Shown here in pieces: positions 61,701-64,000 of a stretch of DNA of 64,000 nt. The notes under the pieces were generated by a model that saw only the letters and a program-made list of their open reading frames with translations, did not search any database and was not told the origin of the DNA. The position numbers and the translations under genes were made by a program. Origin of the DNA: an uncultured Methanobrevibacter sp. (GTDB lineage: Archaea > Methanobacteriota > Methanobacteria > Methanobacteriales > Methanobacteriaceae). Location: the NCBI RefSeq assembly GCF_902771435.1, contig NZ_CACXXB010000004.1:18146-82145 (forward strand). The letters run 5' to 3'. Numbering within the stretch: position 1 is the first letter of the stretch; the number at the start of each line of letters is the position of its first letter.

Positions 61701-64000
61701 AAGCAGGATTGGGTCCATACCGAAACCTGTGAACACTTCTGAAGTTACATTGTCGACCTTGACGTTGGAGGTTAATGTGATGTTTTGGTTGAACAATTCA
61801 ACTTCTGCCTCAGCGCCAGTACCTCCACCATCAGCGTGATGTGCAACTCTGATATTGTAAAATCCGTTATCTGTAATGTTTAAATCTGACAGATATATTA
61901 TTAATTTGGTTACTCCCTCTGATCCACCTTCCAAACGGTAGATATCTAGTTCAGTCTCATCATCAACCCTAATCAACCTTCCCAAATCTTCAACTTTCTT
62001 ATCGTTTACATAAACAACAAAGTAACCTCTGCCCATCTCTATAGGTACGCTTTGTCTGTTAGCACTGTCAGTGCATTCAATTATGATTGCATTTTCAGTG
62101 CCGTTGACTAAAATACCGTCGGAAACTGTTATCTTGAAGAATTCTGCAACGACTTCGGGAGTGTTGATTCTGAGCAGCCTATCTTCAACCCTAACACCTT
62201 TTGCATGAACTTTAGTTATATTTCCATATGCAAATGAAACTGTGAAAGGCACATTTTCCTTGAATATACTGTAATCGAATTCGGTTACCTTATCGGAAAT
62301 CCAGTAATAATCGCTTTGAACATCATCAAATGATGTGTAATTTTCCCCAAATTCTGACAATGACTTTTCAAATATCACTTCGCCGGATTCTTCACTAATC
62401 ACTATTGTTCCTTCCGTGATGTTTAGATATTTTGGAATTGTCAATCTGATTATCATGTCAGGGTTTCCATCCATTCCAAATTCAAGGTCTCCAATTTGAC
62501 CATAATATAATGTCAAGCCGATTGAATCATCATAATCATCGATTCCCCAACCTTCCTCATCATCAAAAGATATGAAATAGTTATTAAATCCTATCACTTT
62601 ATCATCTGCAGTCACTGAAATATTCAATGCATAACTGCCCTGAACATTTTCAAGATTTAAATCATTCCATGTAACATAATAATTCACTCCCAAAAATTCA
62701 TAGTCATATTCACCGTATAAGTCACTTAAACTTTTGGTGATTTCACGCTCACCATATTTAAAATGGACTAATGCGGTTTCATGAATGTTTAAGACGTCTG
62801 GAACGGAGATTATTACAATGTTGTCATCATCGTATTCCTCATCCTCATCGTGAGCCCATCCAATACCAATTAAATTGATGCGAAGATCGCTATATTTATG
62901 TAACCTTATGAAATCATCCTCTTTTTGAATAGTAAACGTGTTGTATGGGCGTTCCCTGTAGGCTATGGACTTTCCACCACCAACATCATAGAATATCAAA
63001 ATTTTATCCTTATCATTGAGCTTACTGAAGAAAGAATCCAAATCCTCAAGAGTGATGGAGTAACTATAAAAGCCATTTACCCATTCATAATCTCCAAGAT
63101 CGGTGACATTTACAAGGAATTCCTCATCTCCACTTGTAATGCTGACTGTGTAATTGTTGTCTGTAGTGTTTGCAGAGACATAAATCACGATATCTTCAGG
63201 AGAGTATATTTTATCATAACTCACCTGAAAATAATTTCCAACGCCCATTTCATTAAGGGAATATTCGACACCAATTTCATCTCCATCTATGCTAATGTCA
63301 ACACGGTTACAATCATAATCCATATAATAATCTATCAGAACCCATTTATTCCAATATGACTCATTAAGCTCAAGTGTTAAATTACCTCGAATTACCTCTT
63401 TTTCATTATCATCATCCCATCCTTTAAAGGTAAATATGGCTGTACCAGTTTCGCCTGCCGGAGTGAATAAATAAAGATAGTACGGTTCATCACTACCTCG
63501 GACTTGAGCCCTGAAAGTGGAATTGTCAAAATCGGCCACATCAAGCAAATACTCTTTAACTGTCTCCGCACCATCAATTTCAAACTTAAGTGTGACATTA
63601 TGAAGGCCGGCTTCAGTGATGCCCAAGTATCTTAAATCCCATTCATATCCGTTAAAACCATCCTCAGAACCTGATTCAGAAACGAGTTTAGTATGGTATT
63701 TGACAACATTATCGACAATAACATCCAGCATTCCAAACATGCCTTCATGAATATCAATATGGATTACAGGACTTACAGTGTCAGTATAAAGGGAAGATTC
63801 CTCACTAACCCATACGTCAACACTGAATTCTTTAAATGCATTAACATTCAGCCATGCATCACATAAATAACCATCACCATTTTCAAAACGAACATTATAC
63901 TCTCCGTTTTCTTCAATTCCCAAATCATCTAAAGTCCAACCCATCCAATTAGACTCAACAACAAAATCACATAAGAAATCATCATTCAAATACATATTAA
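58707..64000 (-). CDS. Giant adhesin-like protein with Ig-like repeats, N-terminus beyond window
   Basis: At least 1,763 residues. The frame is still open at 64000 (codon before the ATG at 63995 is AAT), so the signal peptide and start are outside. The first 850 residues contain varied beta-rich domains with Asp/Glu-rich strands. From about residue 870 the sequence parallels the 985-residue protein domain by domain (YGQHTYNITYSGDKTHDSLS; GNYNITFMYSGDSVYDGFTR). It ends with the same basic domain. Surface-exposed, wall-bound adhesin is the likely role. The duplicate half implies that one gene was built from the other. Confidence 0.85.
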   Translation of the reverse strand, partial: NMYLNDDFLCDFVVESNWMGWTLDDLGIEENGEYNVRFENGDGYLCDAWLNVNAFKEFSVDVWVSEESSLYTDTVSPVIHIDIHEGMFGMLDVIVDNVVKYHTKLVSESGSEDGFNGYEWDLRYLGITEAGLHNVTLKFEIDGAETVKEYLLDVADFDNSTFRAQVRGSDEPYYLYLFTPAGETGTAIFTFKGWDDDNEKEVIRGNLTLELNESYWNKWVLIDYYMDYDCNRVDISIDGDEIGVEYSLNEMGVGNYFQVSYDKIYSPEDIVIYVSANTTDNNYTVSITSGDEEFLVNVTDLGDYEWVNGFYSYSITLEDLDSFFSKLNDKDKILIFYDVGGGKSIAYRERPYNTFTIQKEDDFIRLHKYSDLRINLIGIGWAHDEDEEYDDDNIVIISVPDVLNIHETALVHFKYGEREITKSLSDLYGEYDYEFLGVNYYVTWNDLNLENVQGSYALNISVTADDKVIGFNNYFISFDDEEGWGIDDYDDSIGLTLYYGQIGDLEFGMDGNPDMIIRLTIPKYLNITEGTIVISEESGEVIFEKSLSEFGENYTSFDDVQSDYYWISDKVTEFDYSIFKENVPFTVSFAYGNITKVHAKGVRVEDRLLRINTPEVVAEFFKITVSDGILVNGTENAIIIECTDSANRQSVPIEMGRGYFVVYVNDKKVEDLGRLIRVDDETELDIYRLEGGSEGVTKLIIYLSDLNITDNGFYNIRVAHHADGGGTGAEAEVELFNQNITLTSNVKVDNVTSEVFTGFGMDPILLYLDTYYGNINETSGKITVLNSESDEIFTKDIKTLSKDEKGRYYLKYSDFEGSNFGDIITVMYADGNERSGNTTVNVTWKDVDSDVFNPVVNINVEDYYGDFVNLDIPELLNTGQIIVTVKFKNNRNSQISNMNVTTDFGSQAVYIFDITDIKVNYNNDFNLALSDLGFYEVNGDYEADVQFTAGTDLLDITNNTLKVELSKDILININRTSRYANTLPFATVQIFEPISAYAELYIDGVLNDHKTFEKGLITFDSFADWAPGNHTVEIRVCDSEFGTLLNSSATSFETLIQSGDVEIIMDEVVKETEEVLITINVPKASVAVIQIDNGDKVPYTLNAGENTINLGVLSYGNHTVGIAYNTTLDDGSPSFYTNYLSLFVGDDGHWLQLPEPLILDHDDIIKMNFGPDAQGNVIVLIDGAVVANQTLINGTADVSLTDLISGVNKYGQHTYNITYSGDKTHDSLSKSGVFNVTYLFKDNLVKEGFPLKDYYNIIITLPEDAKGSVDLSVNGKKFTSNVDSGKATFKVPDLTMGEHDVIVSYSGDDKYPAGSYNNILNVSYFAVTGEIENTQCMVSLVLPSNATGNLVVYNNNRKSQLFLKAVENGRASIDLTSLTVGKYDLRIYYDGSDYDVKEFTTQFDVLPKIYISQNITVGDIGQIFVDLDNSTGHLLILVDGLSPVLLEIEEGIVNYTFDTEGLSKGNHSVSFQYFGNSFDGNIFYAENQKTGYPMPIYYNMYLLPKSPQVNMTAGDDWVVVDCGNATGTIEVFVDGVSKGIFNIVNGIALIDLSQVKNGNYNITFMYSGDSVYDGFTRDMVVSVNHKVPSITAKNAKVLYSSKGKYSVTVYDKDGNVSEGVKVSFIIGGKVYKTSKTNSKGVATIVIGKNPGTYKVTVKALDVNVTKTLTVKHLLTLKKVTVKRSAKNLILTATLAKVNKKYLKNKKVTFKFNGKKYTAKTNKKGVAKVTIKSSVLKKLKVGKKVKYQATYLKDTVKRSIKVKK
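58730..58808. repeat. Identical 79-base block shared with the neighbouring adhesin gene, copy 2
   Basis: Identical to 55723-55801; see copy 1. Same orientation, 3,007 bases apart, so recombination between the copies would delete nearly all of the gene at 55700-58657. Confidence 0.75.

Noticed and set aside
63993..63995. ATG as true start of the giant adhesin
   Set aside because: The frame remains open to the window edge, no signal peptide follows, and related proteins have one.

Overview
The window is a low-GC archaeal chromosome segment that best fits a Methanobrevibacter-like member of the Methanobacteriales. The evidence is methanogen cofactor genes (coenzyme M: comA, comD, comE; F420: cofH; cobalamin: cbiF), methanogen-specific families (mtxX, DUF1890/DUF1894, UPF0280, UPF0058), an archaeal DNA-replication and repair set (PriS/PriL, Mre11-Rad50-HerA-NurA), archaeal lipid synthesis (GGGP synthase), a pseudomurein-type Mur ligase, cyclic 2,3-diphosphoglycerate synthetase and large secreted adhesin-like proteins. 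Ribosome binding sites of the GGTGAT/GGAGG type and TTG starts are common.

Layout. 1-7518: methionyl-tRNA synthetase (cut by the left edge), primase large and small subunits separated by an opposite-strand gene, a thymidylate-kinase-like gene behind cofH, and sulfopyruvate decarboxylase comDE. 7580-13574: a five-gene minus-strand operon comA - DUF39/ferredoxin protein - hdrC - hdrB - hdrA, ending in a clear terminator. 13649-22170: UPF0058, UPF0280, cpgS, a small winged-helix protein, mtxX, uppS-tatD, a prepilin operon with three small downstream genes (one apparently with an ATT start), and cbiF. 22247-27774: a minus-strand run of hypA, hypB, a DUF354 glycosyltransferase-like gene, tRNA-Ala(GGC), a polytopic membrane protein, DUF1890, DUF1894, metE and a small membrane protein. 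27955-47219: an Fe-S aldo/keto reductase, then a DNA-processing region (MrfA-type helicase with TPR tail, UvrD-like helicase plus Fe-S RecB-type nuclease, Rad50, Mre11, HerA, NurA) interrupted by a DUF169 protein, a nucleotidyltransferase, a VanW-like secreted protein, a Mur ligase and an MTH538-like protein. 47397-48402: GGGP synthase and ribosomal protein eL40. 48637-64000: surface genes, namely a three-gene operon with two membrane-anchored TIR proteins, two beta-helix adhesin-like proteins and two giant Ig-like-repeat proteins (the last cut by the right edge).

How genes work together. comA, comD and comE cover early and middle steps of coenzyme M synthesis. The DUF39 sulfurtransferase-like protein and an unusual Hdr-type electron-transfer complex, co-transcribed with comA, are the natural candidates for the last reductive thiolation step. 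This is the most interesting hypothesis in the window. The HdrB homologue lacks one expected cluster cysteine, and HdrA carries a fused MvhD-like domain without its cysteines, which argues for a dedicated paralogue rather than the bulk methanogenic enzyme. The second candidate for an undescribed system is the TIR-membrane-ectodomain operon next to the adhesins. No CRISPR array, insertion sequence or prophage was seen.
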